Origin: Athripsodes cinereus | Lineage: Eukaryota > Arthropoda > Insecta > Trichoptera > Leptoceridae | NCBI GenBank assembly: GCA_947579605.1 | Contig: OX388327.1 | Location: 1,537,122 to 1,601,121, forward strand | DNA: 64,000 nt | Reading direction: 5' to 3' | Shown: piece after piece, positions 11,200 to 20,799 of the stretch | Numbering within the stretch: the first letter of the stretch is position 1 | Layout of the letters: every line of letters starts with the position of its first letter | Notes under the pieces: generated by a model | The model's database searches: none | What the model was told of the DNA's origin: nothing | The model's input: the letters and a program-made list of their open reading frames with translations, nothing else | Translations under genes and position numbers: made by a program

Positions 11200-11730
11200 T
11201 TGTGTCGTAATTTGACATGATACGATATGTTTTGGTTTTAATTTGTAATTTTATATGATGCAATGTGTTTTGTTTTTATTTTATGATTTGATATGATGTA
11301 GTATGTTATAATTTTGTTTTATTTTATAATTTGATATGATACGGTGTATTTTTATTTTTTTTTATTTTATAATTTTATGTGGTGTGCTGTAAATTTATTT
11401 TGTGGTTTGATATGATTCAATGTGTTTTATTTTTATTTTATGATTTGACATGATGAATGTGCTGTAATTTTATTCTATAATTTGACATGACAGTGTGTTT
11501 TATTTTTATTTTGAAATTCGATGTGATGCAGTGTATTGTAACTTTATTTTATGGTTAGATATGATACAGTTTTTTTTTATGATTTGACATGATGATGTTG
11601 ATATGTTGTAATTTTATTATGTGGTTTATGTGACACAATGTGTTTAATTTTTATTTTTATAATTTGAAGTGATGCAGTATATTTTGTTTTTGTTTTGATT
11701 TTAATTTGATACGATGGTGGTGTTGTACAA
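11200..11730 (+). repeat. Degenerate ~45-60 bp tandem repeats in LINE 3'UTR
   Basis: About ten variants of a unit resembling ttgatatgatgcagtgtgtt followed by tttatttttattttatga occur in a row. They lie between the stop codon and the TAAA tail, so they belong to the LINE. Confidence 0.7.
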
Positions 11731-11811
11731 TTGTTGTTTATAACTATGTATTAAAGGCGTAAGCCGTATGTATTATTATAAATAAATAAATAAATAAATA
11801 AATAAATATAT

Positions 11812-11948
11812 ATGCAACACCCTGACCCAGGACAATTTGAGAAATGTCATTCTTCACTTTGCCTTGGTCAGGAATCGAACCCGGGACGTTTTGACTCAAG
11901 GCAAGGCCTTGGAGGCAAGAGCGTTACCTCCGCGCCACACTGGCCGTA
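11812..11948 (-). mobile_element. SINE-A, right half
   Basis: It continues the copy broken at 10416: acccaggacaatttgagaaa, a reverse B box (gggaatcgaacccg-like, here ggaatcgaacccggg) and the reverse A box region (cgcgccacactggcc). Confidence 0.8.
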
Positions 11949-11959
11949 ACTCAGACTAA

Positions 11960-12480
11960 AATTAAAAGTCTACACATTTGATAGTTTCTAAGATAAAAAT
12001 TTCCTTAGTTAAATTTCAGTCGATACTGTCTGAAGGGCTAGGACTCCTTTTTAGATATCCACCAATATACAAAGGCCAAATTCAAATATCAAATATTTGG
12101 TAAGAGGTTGACTCTTCTGTAACCGTTTTTCTTCCTTTCCTTTTCTATGAGATAAATGGAAGTCTTCAGACTTCTGCGGTAAAAAAACATTATAATTTCA
12201 AGTTGTTGGTTTATGAAACTGAAGAGCCGTGTACAGGTAATAAACAATGTATTATATTGCTAATACCTATGTTTATCGATTTTACTGTTTTACTTAGAAA
12301 CATTAATATTGATGTTAGGTCATGTGGAATGAATACATAACCTTAACCTTTTTGTGGTAATACGGATAATCAACAAAGAAAATTAACTACATACTGCTCA
12401 CATATATTTTTTTATTACATTTATATAGTATAGGTATATCAAATCAATAATTATGTAATATATACCTATCTCTATTTCTA
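11960..12480. other. Unassigned sequence
   Basis: No gene or clear repeat was identified. Confidence 0.35.
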
Positions 12481-12482
12481 AT

Positions 12483-12540
12483 ACTATACCATCGCGACAC
12501 ATCCCACAAACGGGGGAACCAGCGGACAAACTTGTTTTTA
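12483..12540 (-). mobile_element. SINE-C tip
   Basis: The segment tataccatcgcgacacatcc...ccagcggacaa is the reversed 3' terminus of SINE-C. Confidence 0.5.
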
Positions 12541-12860
12541 AAGACCTATCTGGGTTTTTGTTACAACTCTAATAATTTACTCTATTCTATTGTAATTGTT
12601 GTTTGTTGATTTATCTGTTGTGTTTAGTTATGTATGTTTTGTAGAGCACATAAGGGTAATATAGGGATCTTCACTGGTTTGCTTATTGCTAAATATGTTA
12701 TTGACCATTGTATTTTTTGTATCAACTGTATGTATCCTGTAAAATTGAAATAAATAAATAAATAAATAAATAAACTCCAAGTCCAAATACAACTTTATAT
12801 TCTAAAATTTTGTGTCGTGAAAGGGGAGTTTGCCGGCACCTTGGATCGAACCGTGCACCT
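12540..12860. mobile_element. SINE-B (minus) split by a LINE 3' end (plus)
   Basis: The block at 12540-12562 (cctatctgggtttttgtta) and 12773-12860 (aagtccaaatacaac...ttggatcgaaccgtgc) are consecutive parts of SINE-B in reverse. Between them, 12563-12772 is a plus-strand AT-rich segment ending in an AAAT repeat, typical of a LINE 3'UTR and tail. Confidence 0.65.
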
Positions 12861-12864
12861 CTTT

Positions 12865-13055
12865 TGCATAAGAACTGCTTGTTATAGACATGCATATTGT
12901 CCTCTCCGTAACAATAAAAACAAAACATTCAGGATGGGTAGCATGCTTGATTGCTGAATAGTAGATGAAATTTTTGTATATATTAGGTTTAACGAACACC
13001 TGCCTTTTACAGGACACTCGAAAACTTACAGATAAGAGTGGGAAACCTGTAATTC
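12865..13055 (-). mobile_element. SINE-C copy
   Basis: It contains tgtcctctccgtaaca, acattcaggatgggtag, cacctgccttttacaggaca and ctcgaaaacttac in SINE-C reverse order. The 3' tip is missing where it meets SINE-B. Confidence 0.75.
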
Positions 13056-13384
13056 TTAAGATTAAGAGACTTTGAAATAATTTTGAGTGGAGGAGGCTTA
13101 TTTCCAACCAGCATTTTTGAGTCGAATATTCAATAATGAATGATGATGATGACAATGATTGTAAAATTTTACATTTTTTTAAATATTCTGCAATGAGGCA
13201 CGTTTTCGATAATAATTTTGAGAGTCATGTATAAGATTACTGATCGTATGTTTGTGAACGATAAGATAACACAAGGTACCATTTCAAAGCTTAATTTAAT
13301 TCGATAACGCAGAGAAGACGTTCCGTAAATGCAGTCAACAGATCACTTATGCAAATTTTATGTTAATTTTTATTTATTCATATT

Positions 13385-13545
13385 ATCACGGTGATTCCCA
13401 ATAGTGGGTTACCCAGCGGATCATACGCATGTAATAAACACGCAAGTCGTACACTCCGTGGCGATAGGAGTTAATACATTCAGGATGGGAGACATTCCTC
13501 ATCGCTGGACTGAAGGTGTTTATGCTTAATGTCTAAAACGTATTG
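13385..13545 (-). mobile_element. Diverged SINE-C fragment
   Basis: It begins tatcacggtgattcccaa, then acccagcggatc, tacactccgtggcg and cattcaggatgggag. Only the 3' two thirds are recognisable. Confidence 0.6.
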
Positions 13546-13574
13546 TTTTGAGACAATTTACCTTTAAGAGTACT

Positions 13575-13850
13575 TTTACTTTACCATCACAGCATATCCC
13601 ACAAACGGGGTAGCCAGCAGATCAGCTACAAGTATAAACATGGAAGCTGTCCTCTCCGTGTCAACGAGAAAATTAAAAATCGAGGTGGGTAGCAAATCAG
13701 CCTATAAATAGCCTCATCACTAAAGTTAAGATGAAAATCGTCATTATTTTTTCGAACACTTTCCTTTTACAGGACACTCCAAGACGTACGGAAAAGAGTG
13801 GGAATCCAATTCTTTACCGAGTGCTTCACGGAACATACATAAATACGTAC
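13575..13850 (-). mobile_element. Near full-length SINE-C
   Basis: It carries every landmark from ttaccatcacagcatatccc to attctttaccgagtgcttca. It lies next to another fragment of the same family in the same orientation. Confidence 0.75.
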
Positions 13851-13854
13851 AGAA

Positions 13855-14190
13855 TGAAAGCAAACAATTGTTCATATTTTCAGTTATAGTACAATTTCCT
13901 ACTGAAAACTTTGCATAATTTTTATAACGTATTTATTCAAATATACTTATATTTGAACGAAAAAATAGTAAAAATATACAGGAAGCTGAAAATGTAATCT
14001 TATTTAAAATAAGAACACAAATGTTCCATTTTCAAACATCGTTCGAAACCATCCCGTTCTATTTTCAAACAACACCGGCACAATATACAAATTTAGAATT
14101 TTTCAGGAGTATGCGCACTGAAGCGCTGCTTGAAACGTCAAAAATATTGTAATGATAACCTTTCAGGAAGACAACTGCGACAAATTCAAA
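13855..14190. other. Probable first intron of the dehydrogenase-like gene
   Basis: There is no ORF or repeat of note. It follows directly the splice donor of the minus-strand exon at 14224-14374 and would be intronic if that exon is real. Confidence 0.4.
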
Positions 14191-14223
14191 ATCAAAACAG
14201 AAAAAATTGGAAAATATACTCAC

Positions 14224-14374
14224 ATGCCCATCCTCCAAGTGATTTGTAATTAATTTTCCTTGATTTAGGTGATAAATAATTAGAATACATAAACCACATT
14301 AATTTATTTGCAACAACATAACTGAAATAAGCTAAAGCTACAATGCCAATTTTTTCCAACACTGAAAACGCCAT
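14224..14374 (-). CDS. First coding exon, very-long-chain 3-oxoacyl-CoA reductase-like
   Basis: ATG at 14374 (context ttcgaaATGG, purine at -3) opens 50 codons plus one base. Residues 4-25 are hydrophobic and would anchor the protein in the ER membrane. A basic segment (S-P-K-S-R-K) follows, and the exon ends S-L-G-G-W-A. In the HSD17B12/spidey/let-767 family a W-A pair immediately precedes the Rossmann TGxxxGIG motif. The exon stops one base later at a good donor (T|GTGAGTAT, GT at 14223-14222), so the nucleotide-binding motif should start exon 2. No TGxxxGIG was found on the minus strand to the left, so exon 2 probably lies outside the window. These enzymes reduce 3-ketoacyl-CoA in fatty-acid elongation. 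An earlier in-frame GTG at 14392 is not a likely start. Family assignment is inferred from length, topology and the GGWA end. Confidence 0.55.
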
Positions 14375-14389
14375 TTCGAATCGAACACG

Positions 14390-14545
14390 CACAAAAAACT
14401 AACAATTATTAAAATATTGATAAAGAACTAGTGATAAGATTAAGTCGTTTAGTTTGTCAACTTTCCGCGATAGCGCTGCAGCGTATAGTTCGAAAGTGAA
14501 TTGAAAATAATTAGGTTATGTTCGTTGTTTTCGTATACCGTTATA
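14390..14545 (-). promoter_or_regulatory. Likely promoter / 5'UTR of the dehydrogenase-like gene
   Basis: Immediately upstream of the exon the sequence turns comparatively rich in CpG (ccgcgatagcgctgcagcg near 14466-14484) in otherwise AT-rich DNA and is free of recognised repeats, as expected for a TATA-less housekeeping promoter. No TATA box stands out. The start site cannot be fixed from sequence. Confidence 0.35.
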
Positions 14546-14547
14546 AA

Positions 14548-14655
14548 ATGCTTCTACTACATTTATTACTTCTGTCATCTTTCACCATCACGTCGGTAGA
14601 GGCGTGCACATCGCGAGCGTGCGCATTGCAAAATGCCAAACGAATGTGTATATAA
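14548..14655 (+). CDS. Possible 35-residue secreted peptide or divergent first exon
   Basis: ATG at 14548 opens 35 codons ending TAA. Residues 2-19 form a leucine-rich signal-peptide-like core (M-L-L-L-H-L-L-L-L-S-S) ending S-V-E-A, a plausible cleavage site, followed by 16 residues with three cysteines. It is transcribed away from the dehydrogenase-like exon, 173 bp from that gene's ATG, and lies in the same CpG-rich block. It could be a real small secreted peptide, exon 1 of a longer gene, or chance. I recognise no family. Confidence 0.25.
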   Translation: MLLLHLLLLSSFTITSVEACTSRACALQNAKRMCI

Positions 14656-14659
14656 AATG

Positions 14660-15060
14660 GAAATTTCATTATTAAACGAAAGAGAAAGGTACGAAGTACA
14701 TACAACATTCGCTATGGAGAAAGCGGGCCATTTTTATTACTATTATTATAGATGTTGCTTATTCATTGCTTACATCGAATGCAACACTAGTGTGAATGAG
14801 ATGTAGGTATGTATATCGAGAGGTGATCACAACACAAAATGACAGCTGTTTAAATTTCGAACATTATTTTATTTAAATTTTTAATGTTGTTCCATTTTAT
14901 ATGTAAAGCGTTACTTTTTGCTACAATGTTTTTAGTATTACCTACTTACAATATTTTTATAAATTTAATCATAAAAAATAAATTTCTATACTAACAATAT
15001 TCATATAAAAAAATAAGCCTATTAATAAACTTGGCTAACTTTAAATATTATTAAAAATGT
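14660..15060. other. Unassigned AT-rich sequence
   Basis: Nothing recognisable was found. Confidence 0.35.
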
Positions 15061-15069
15061 TATTTGTCG

Positions 15070-15233
15070 ATCTATACCAACACGGCAATTCCCGCAAGTG
15101 AGGTAGCCAGTAGACTTACCTACTGTATGTAATTATCATACGGATCGTTCTCTACATGCCATAAAAATCATTCAGTATGAGTGTCATACCTCATAACTGC
15201 AGAATTGAAGATATTCAATATTATTTTATACGC
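15070..15233 (-). mobile_element. SINE-C, part 1, split by a hAT element
   Basis: It carries ctataccaacacggcaattc, gaggtagccagtagac and cattcagtatgagtgtc, the diverged 3' two thirds of SINE-C in reverse. The same copy resumes at 16142-16190 (aatacctgactttttcagga), after the hAT insertion. Confidence 0.65.
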
Positions 15234-16141
15234 CAGGGGTGGCCAAACTTTCATACGTCGGGAGTAGGGATGTGAGAAGAGAAAATACTCCAGAGAAATT
15301 TCTCGAGAACGAGAAATTTCTCCGAGAATTTCTCCTCTGATGAAAGAGAAATTTCTCTCCATAATTCTTCTTAGTGGTATTATTACCTTTCGCCCAGTAT
15401 ACTTCGCAGCCAACCTGATTGATCCAAAAATTTGTGGGGCTGGTTAAGGCCCAAATCAGAGGTTATTAACACTTTTTTCCATGTAAGTACCTGCAATTTT
15501 TTTTAAAACTTAAATATGGGCATGTGGGGTGTCAACCATCAAGATTTTTTATCAGTTGTTAGCACTTTTTTCTATGTAGGTACTTAACATTTTTTTGTTT
15601 CCATAATTAATTGTAGCTATATTGGTGATAAATTGTCTCAAAATTTGTACATGGTTATGATTGATTGAATAAAGTGTTTATTATTATTATACTGTTAAAT
15701 AAAAAATAAAAAAATTCTCGGAAAATTCTCTACTTCGAGAAATTCACCGAGAAATTTCTCGGTAAATTTCTCGAATAATTATTTCTTGAGAATTCCACTA
15801 CACTAGTCGGAAGCTACTTTTTTAATGGAATGATGTCCGAGATGGACTTTTTTCTACGTGCCTATTATGTATTTAGTAGGTGAGTTCTAAGACTCCTTAG
15901 CCCTAAGTTAATACTACAAATATATTTAGAAATTTATTTCATTTATTGTGTGGCCATGCAAAGAAGGAAGGAATTAAATTATTTTCTAGTGAATTATTTG
16001 GGGAAAGGGATTTGCTAACGAAATATAAAAATACATATTTCAAAAATCAGAAAAATACATCAAAAATCATGGTAATATGCTGGACTAGGATTAGCTTAAT
16101 GATCGACCTATCGATCGCGATCGACGCATTGACCACCTCTG
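15234..16141. mobile_element. hAT-type element with 8-bp TSD, itself interrupted
   Basis: The left end is caggggtggccaaac and the right end gaccacctctg, whose complement is cagaggtggtc: hAT-like inverted tips. The flanks are ttatacgc (15226-15233) and ttatacga (16142-16149), an 8-bp target duplication with one change, diagnostic of hAT. Near the right end lies the palindromic atcgatcgcgatcg. Without the inner insertion (15265-15805) it is about 367 bp, with no transposase, so it is non-autonomous. Confidence 0.8.
15265..15805. mobile_element. MITE-G, hAT-like, nested inside another hAT element
   Basis: It starts tagggatgtgagaagagaaa and ends aattccactacacta. Flanks gtcgggag and gtcggaag form an 8-bp duplication. 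Both ends are packed with gagaaatttctc palindromes. The same element occurs at 26140-26652. The interior includes an attgattgaataaag segment with a TTA run that looks like a captured LINE 3' end. Confidence 0.8.
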
Positions 16142-16190
16142 TTATACGAAATGTTTCGCAAATACCTGACTTTTTCAGGACTCTCACAGA
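16142..16190 (-). mobile_element. SINE-C, part 2
   Basis: After the hAT target duplication, atttcgcaaatacctgactt and tttcaggactctcacag match the expected continuation of the SINE-C copy at 15070-15233. Confidence 0.55.
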
Positions 16191-16311
16191 AAAAAATGTA
16201 CACAATTCTTTTTTCTCCAAGACTCAATGAATGGTTTTAAACATATTTTATAAAAGAGTGTGTAAGTATAGGTATATTTTATAAATATGTAAGTACATAT
16301 TTTATAAAATC

Positions 16312-16453
16312 CCGTAGAGCACCCAGTAAAGAATTGGTCTCCCACTCTTCTCCGTAAGTTTTCGAGTGTCCTGTAAAAGACATGCAGATTACATTTGCCA
16401 CCCTCCTGAATGTCTTATTTTTGTTGGCACAGAGAAGACGGCTTGCACGTTTA
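16312..16453 (+). mobile_element. SINE-C, 5' part, interrupted by a second SINE-C
   Basis: It runs cccgtagagcacccagtaaa to ggcttgcacgttta. A reversed SINE-C follows, duplicating cttgcacgttta. The remainder of this copy is at 16881-16950. Confidence 0.8.
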
Positions 16454-16697
16454 CTACTACTACTACTATACCATCACGGCATATCCCACAAGCGGGGTAG
16501 CCAGCAGATCAGCTGCATGCAAGAAACATGCAAGCTGTCCTCTCCGTGCCAATATAAAATAAAGACATTCAGGATGGGTGGCAAACCTCATAGCTGAATT
16601 TAAGATGTAAAATGTCTTAATTTTTTCGAACACCTGCCTTTAACAGGACACTCGAAAACTTACGGAGAAGAGTGGGAGACCAATTCTTTACCGGGTA
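16454..16697 (-). mobile_element. SINE-C inserted into SINE-C, 12-bp TSD
   Basis: This is a complete reversed copy, from a CTA tail through ccatcacggcatatccc to ttctttaccgggta. Perfect direct repeats cttgcacgttta at 16442-16453 and 16698-16709 bracket it. Confidence 0.85.
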
Positions 16698-16710
16698 CTT
16701 GCACGTTTAT

Positions 16711-16880
16711 TGCATTATTATTATTATTACTGACAATAAGATGATTCTTACAAGAATCATCCCAGCTGAAGGCCAATGCGATCCCAGAAGATAAGTTTAA
16801 ACGACAACACAACTTATAAAATATCATACGTCACGTGAAAGATATCAATTTCTCCAGCCAGACCATTAAACATTTGAATA
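16711..16880 (-). mobile_element. LINE 3' end with (TAA)n tail, inside SINE-C
   Basis: Its reverse complement matches 51108-51310 (attcaaatgtttaatggtct, then gcattggcctt and a caagaat stretch followed by TAA repeats). It splits the remaining part of the SINE-C copy. Confidence 0.75.
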
Positions 16881-16950
16881 CATGCAGCTGGTCTGCTGGC
16901 TACTTCACTTGTAGGGTATACCGTGATGGTATAGTAGTAGTAGTAGTGGT
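16881..16950 (+). mobile_element. SINE-C 3' end of the interrupted copy
   Basis: The sequence catgcagctggtctgctggc through ataccgtgatggtatagtag is the SINE-C 3' terminus with a TAG-repeat tail. Confidence 0.75.
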
Positions 16951-17490
16951 AGTATATCTATATTTTATTATCTTTTGATAATATTATTATACATAGGTAT
17001 AGGTATTATATTGATAACCTTTGATACATATCTATCGCTTGTTATGTATTAAATTATATAAATAATTTAATATGTAACAAAGTAATTCATAGATAAACAC
17101 AGTTACTCACCTAGACCTAATATTAATAAATTTATAATCTAATCGCTATTACTATTAACTGTCAGAAGCCAAGTTCAAGTTGGTACGTGTATAGATAATA
17201 TGGAATAAATTTAGTTTGGATCAAGTATCACGCACAGCTGATATGTCTGGTTAAATTCTAACCCAATGATGCCATTAGGGACCTTATGATAGCAGTCGTT
17301 GTTTCAGGACTGGATTGCTGTATAATGTGATATACACGGGATTGCCTCAATTTCTTCTCTATCGCCTTCAGCTAGCATTTAACAGGGCTGCACAGTTCGT
17401 AATGTACTGCGAGAGTGCAAGATGTCGTATAACACAATATGTAATTGCTAAGAAGCACAACTGGCAGTGAATTGATGACAATTACTACTA
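16950..17490. other. Unassigned sequence
   Basis: No gene or named repeat was recognised. Confidence 0.35.
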
Positions 17491-17496
17491 GGTACT

Positions 17497-17735
17497 ACTA
17501 CTGTACAATCACGGCATATCCCACAAGTGGGGAAATAAACAGCTGCATATAATAAACATGCAAGCTGTCTTCTCTGTGCCAACAAACAATATATTATGAC
17601 ATTCATTGACAGGATGGGTGGCAAACCTTATCGTTGAATTTGAGATGTAACACCTGCCTTTACCAGGACACTCGAAAACTTACGGAAAAGAGTTACGACC
17701 TATTCTTTGCCTTGCGCTCCACGATTATCTCAATA
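17497..17735 (-). mobile_element. SINE-C copy with internal deletion
   Basis: It has tgtacaatcacggcatatcc, then atgcaagctgtcttctctgt, caggatgggtggcaaacc and a shortened core leading to cacctgcctttaccagga. Confidence 0.8.
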
Positions 17736-18112
17736 ATTCTTATAATACCTACTTCAGTTTTCCTGAAGATGCCTAGAATATTTAAATTATATACATACTT
17801 TTTCTTTTTATAGTAACAAAGGTTAAGAAAAAACTTTTATTTATTTTTGTAATTGTTATTTTATTTCTTTATGTTTATAGGTACCTACTTATAACTACAG
17901 TTTTTTTCTTCTCTCTTCCTGACGGACATCGAAGAAGTGTAGTCTCTAAAAGATTCAACATATGGGAGCATTTTGGCCGGCCAGCCCTTCAGGCCACTCA
18001 CTATGGCACCTCCGGTGTTGACGAGTTTGTTAGGTGTAGAATTTTGGATTAATGGAAGTCCCGAGACTTCTGTGGTGTCCGGGTGGACGGTGGGTCTCCT
18101 TCAATGAAGATG

Positions 18113-18190
18113 CCTACAAACATAAGCATAAACGTTCGGATACTATTAATCTATCGTAATATAATATAATAGAGGTTAAACTGTTTTTTT
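18113..18190 (+). repeat. gaagatgcctacaa / acgttcgg repeat
   Basis: It shares gaagatgcctacaa, ataagcataaacgttcgg and aggttaaactgt with 62587-62665. Such alternating stem motifs around acgtt resemble Penelope-like element ends, but no protein is present to prove it. Confidence 0.35.
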
Positions 18191-18214
18191 TTATTATATT
18201 TTATTGAATTAAAA

Positions 18215-18390
18215 AAAGTAAAAGGGAAGAGTGAGGGCCGTAGAGGATTTGGAAGAAAGCGACTTTCCTGGCTTCAGAACATTCGAGAGCGGACCGGGAT
18301 GAGAGGTGTAGACGAGCTGTTTCGTGCTGCCCAGATAAGACAAGATTTTACCAGATGATCGTCAATGTCGGAGGGTCCCGACAAAACACG
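18215..18390 (+). pseudogene. RTE-type LINE C-terminus
   Basis: The frame reads G-R-R-G-F-G-R-K-R-L-S-W-L-Q-N-I-R-E, then T-G-M-R-G-V-D-E-L-F-R-A-A, and after a frame break M-I-V-N-V-G. The G-R-K-R-x-S-W-L-x-N-I-R signature is a common C-terminal motif of insect RTE/Jockey polymerases. Only this tail remains. Confidence 0.65.
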
Positions 18391-18723
18391 TAAAAAAGAA
18401 GCAGAAAAAGTATCGAAATAAATAAAACAAGCGTTTTAATTACCTAACTAAAACTTTAATTATCAATATTTTTAACATTTTGAGAAATAAGATTCATAAT
18501 ATAATCTGGTCCAATTTCCTGCACTCTCTCTCTCTCTCCAATATCCTGCAGTTACTAGAAATAGTCCTTATACTGTCTTTGACAGGTACCAAAGTGTATT
18601 TCAGGATACAGGGTAAATGGATACGTCAGTCGGCTTTGTAAGTGTAACTAAATGCGGTAGAGAATTGATATTTTATTACTGAGGAAAAATTAATTTTCTC
18701 TACGCTATCAAATTGATCAATCT

Positions 18724-18925
18724 ATCTATACTCTCATCCCAAGCGAGAACAGAATGCCATATATTCAGACATTTTTTTTATATCTTTTACATACGAACTT
18801 ATTTCGCTTCTTCCTATGCAATTAATCACGCTGATTTCTCTTACTCAACACGCGGCCATCCTTGAGAATTTGATTCATGTGCTCCAGCCAAGTGCGGCGT
18901 CCACGTTTTCTCACACACGAGTTGA
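18724..18925 (-). mobile_element. RTE-A LINE fragment
   Basis: The segment actctcatcccaagcgagaac through ttactcaacacgcggccatc matches RTE-A in reverse. It is diverged and fused on its right to MITE-D sequence. Confidence 0.65.
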
Positions 18926-18971
18926 GAGGGATGGGATAAAGTGGAAGGGATGGGCTAGGACTGCTCATCGT

Positions 18972-19200
18972 GTTTGGATATATTGTGACAAAGGGAATGA
19001 TGAAATTGGTTAACGTTGTACATGGTCGCTGAATATGATCACTTAAGCCAGTCTAGAACTAATTCGTAAGCGTTGGGACACTTTTCTCACTTCTCCCAAT
19101 TAGATTTAGCACAATGACACAGTGTGTAAAGATTTTTTTCCAATTGAGATATTTTTGATTGGTTTTGTCATCTACGCATTGTATCTGCAGTTAGTCAGTA
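18972..19200. mobile_element. MITE-D fragment
   Basis: It contains tgatcacttaagccag, aattcgtaagcgttggga and attggttttgtcatct in MITE-D order. Confidence 0.65.
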
Positions 19201-19274
19201 TTTCATAAAAAAATAATATAAATCTATTTTAATTCGAAAAACTATAAGTATCTACACATACCCCTAAGCAATAT

Positions 19275-19352
19275 GCTACTATACTATACCCTCACGCCGT
19301 GTCCCAAGTGGGGTAGGCAGAGAGAACGGAACGCCAAACAGATCTATACATG
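19275..19352 (-). mobile_element. RTE-A 3' tip
   Basis: It matches the TATAC tail and the last ~20 codons of RTE-A in reverse (ccctcacgccgtgtcccaag). Confidence 0.75.
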
Positions 19353-19697
19353 CTTTTTTCTCAGAATCTTATTTTCTCAGGATTTTTCTCAGAATGTTCT
19401 AGGATCGATGAGTTTTGTATGTGAACCTCTCATATTTGCAAACAGACTCAAAGTTAATATTTATGCGAGATTAATAACATGAATTATTTTATATAGACAT
19501 TAAAGATACTATGTAGTAATACTTCTCAAAACTCAACACAGAATAAATAAATAAATAATTTACTAACATCAACATCAGCTGTTTTGACTTTCCTCAAGCC
19601 ACAACTTGTTTGAAAGTATAATATTAATATTTAGTTTTAATATCAAAATATTAAAACTAAATCATTAATCACATAAAGGCCTCTGCACACCAAGCGA

Positions 19698-19960
19698 ATT
19701 AATTTTTATTTATTTATTTATTTTCATATCCACAGCGTGAGCTTTTTTTACATATTACACAATACAAAAAAATATATTTTATACAATTAAAATTTCTCAT
19801 TAACAAAGTTGGAGCAAGATAAGAAACAAAAAATATCGAAAAAAAAAACACAAAAGGGAATCAATTCATAATATCAATAATATTATTCAAATCACAAAAT
19901 ATTGGCGTGTCAGTTTAGAATGGCAATGAAATGTTTATTAATATGTCAGGAATGAATATA
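19698..19960 (-). mobile_element. LINE 3'UTR with TTTA run (family H)
   Basis: The block tttatttatttattttcata, then tccacagcgtgagc and the downstream AC-rich stretch match 53975-54140. It is interpreted as the reversed 3' end of a LINE with a TAAA tail. Confidence 0.5.
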
Positions 19961-20437
19961 TTTATATGTCACGTAGATAGAAGAAACAAAAGTCCATAAA
20001 AAATTGTACAAATAATTTAAATGCTACAAGAAATGTAGTAAATAGTTGAAATGTCATGTCATTTCATTTTTATGCTGCATTTTTATGCTCATTCGCCAGT
20101 TATTAGTCCTCTTACGATTCAGATAACAGACTATATCTATCAATAAATACATGGGTAATAATGACATCACACATCACACCTAATTGATACATGTTACAAG
20201 TCAGGTGGACAAGTGATTAACACACTAGCCTTGTAAGCGAGAGGTTGTGGGATCAATACCTGGAGTGAACAGAATGTTTTGTTTCTGAATTTATCTCATT
20301 ATCATCATCTCACCTTTCAACGCTCCTCTTGAAGCACTAGGCGGCAACCAGATTCCACCACTGAGGGTGTCTCTGGATAACCCAGGAATTGAACTGACGG
20401 CATTTCGTCCTGATTTTGAGTTCAGATACCCTCTAAA

Positions 20438-20795
20438 TTCTATGTTTGTTGTTTAGAATATTTACCATTTTTTTATTGTTTAACCGGATTTGGGTGCAGA
20501 TGACAAAACCAATCAGATCGCGATCTATTTGAGATCTGAAAAATGAGATCCCAAAAATATGGTTGCTTCTAAGGTTTGCATAAAGCGTCTCTCGATTGGT
20601 GGACCTTACATCGTGACAGTGAGAATGGTGGAATTGGTGAACGTTGTCCATGGACACCGAAAGTGATCACTTAAGCCAGCCTTGAGCCAATTCGTAAGCG
20701 TTGGGACACCTTTCTCACTTCTTCCGATTAGATTCTACACAATGTTGCATTGTGTAGACATGGTTCTCCAATCGAGGTTTCTGATTGGTTCAATC
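20438..20795. mobile_element. MITE-D copy, long internal form
   Basis: It carries the complete series gttgtttaaccggatttggg-like head, gatcgcgatc, ggttgcttctaaggtttgca, ccttacatcgtgacagtgag, ggacaccgaaagtgatcact and ctccaatcgaggtttctgat. The same order occurs as a tandem array at 55326-55866. Confidence 0.7.
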
Positions 20796-20799
20796 TTTG

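Larger units (their letters stand above)
10421..11811 (+). mobile_element. 5'-truncated Jockey/CR1-group LINE with long 3'UTR and TAAA tail
   Basis: The reading frame is open from about 10421 (L-N-I-E-K-C-Q-V-V-T-F) to the stop at 11149-11151. It covers the segment after the reverse transcriptase catalytic motifs: L-G-I-I-F-D, then V-R-S-Q-V-E-Y-N-S-P-I-W-S-P, then Y-N-S-P-L-N-R-I-H-R-L. The 3'UTR (11200-11730) consists of degenerate ~50-bp units of the type atttgatatgatgcagtgtg, and the end is an AAAT repeat. The coding part lacks stops, so it is fairly recent. The insertion splits a SINE-A copy. Confidence 0.85.

Noticed and set aside
20205..20275. Possible tRNA-like sequence (gaggttgtgggatcaatacc)
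   Set aside because: The B-box match is weak, no cloverleaf was apparent, and no second clear copy supports a SINE.
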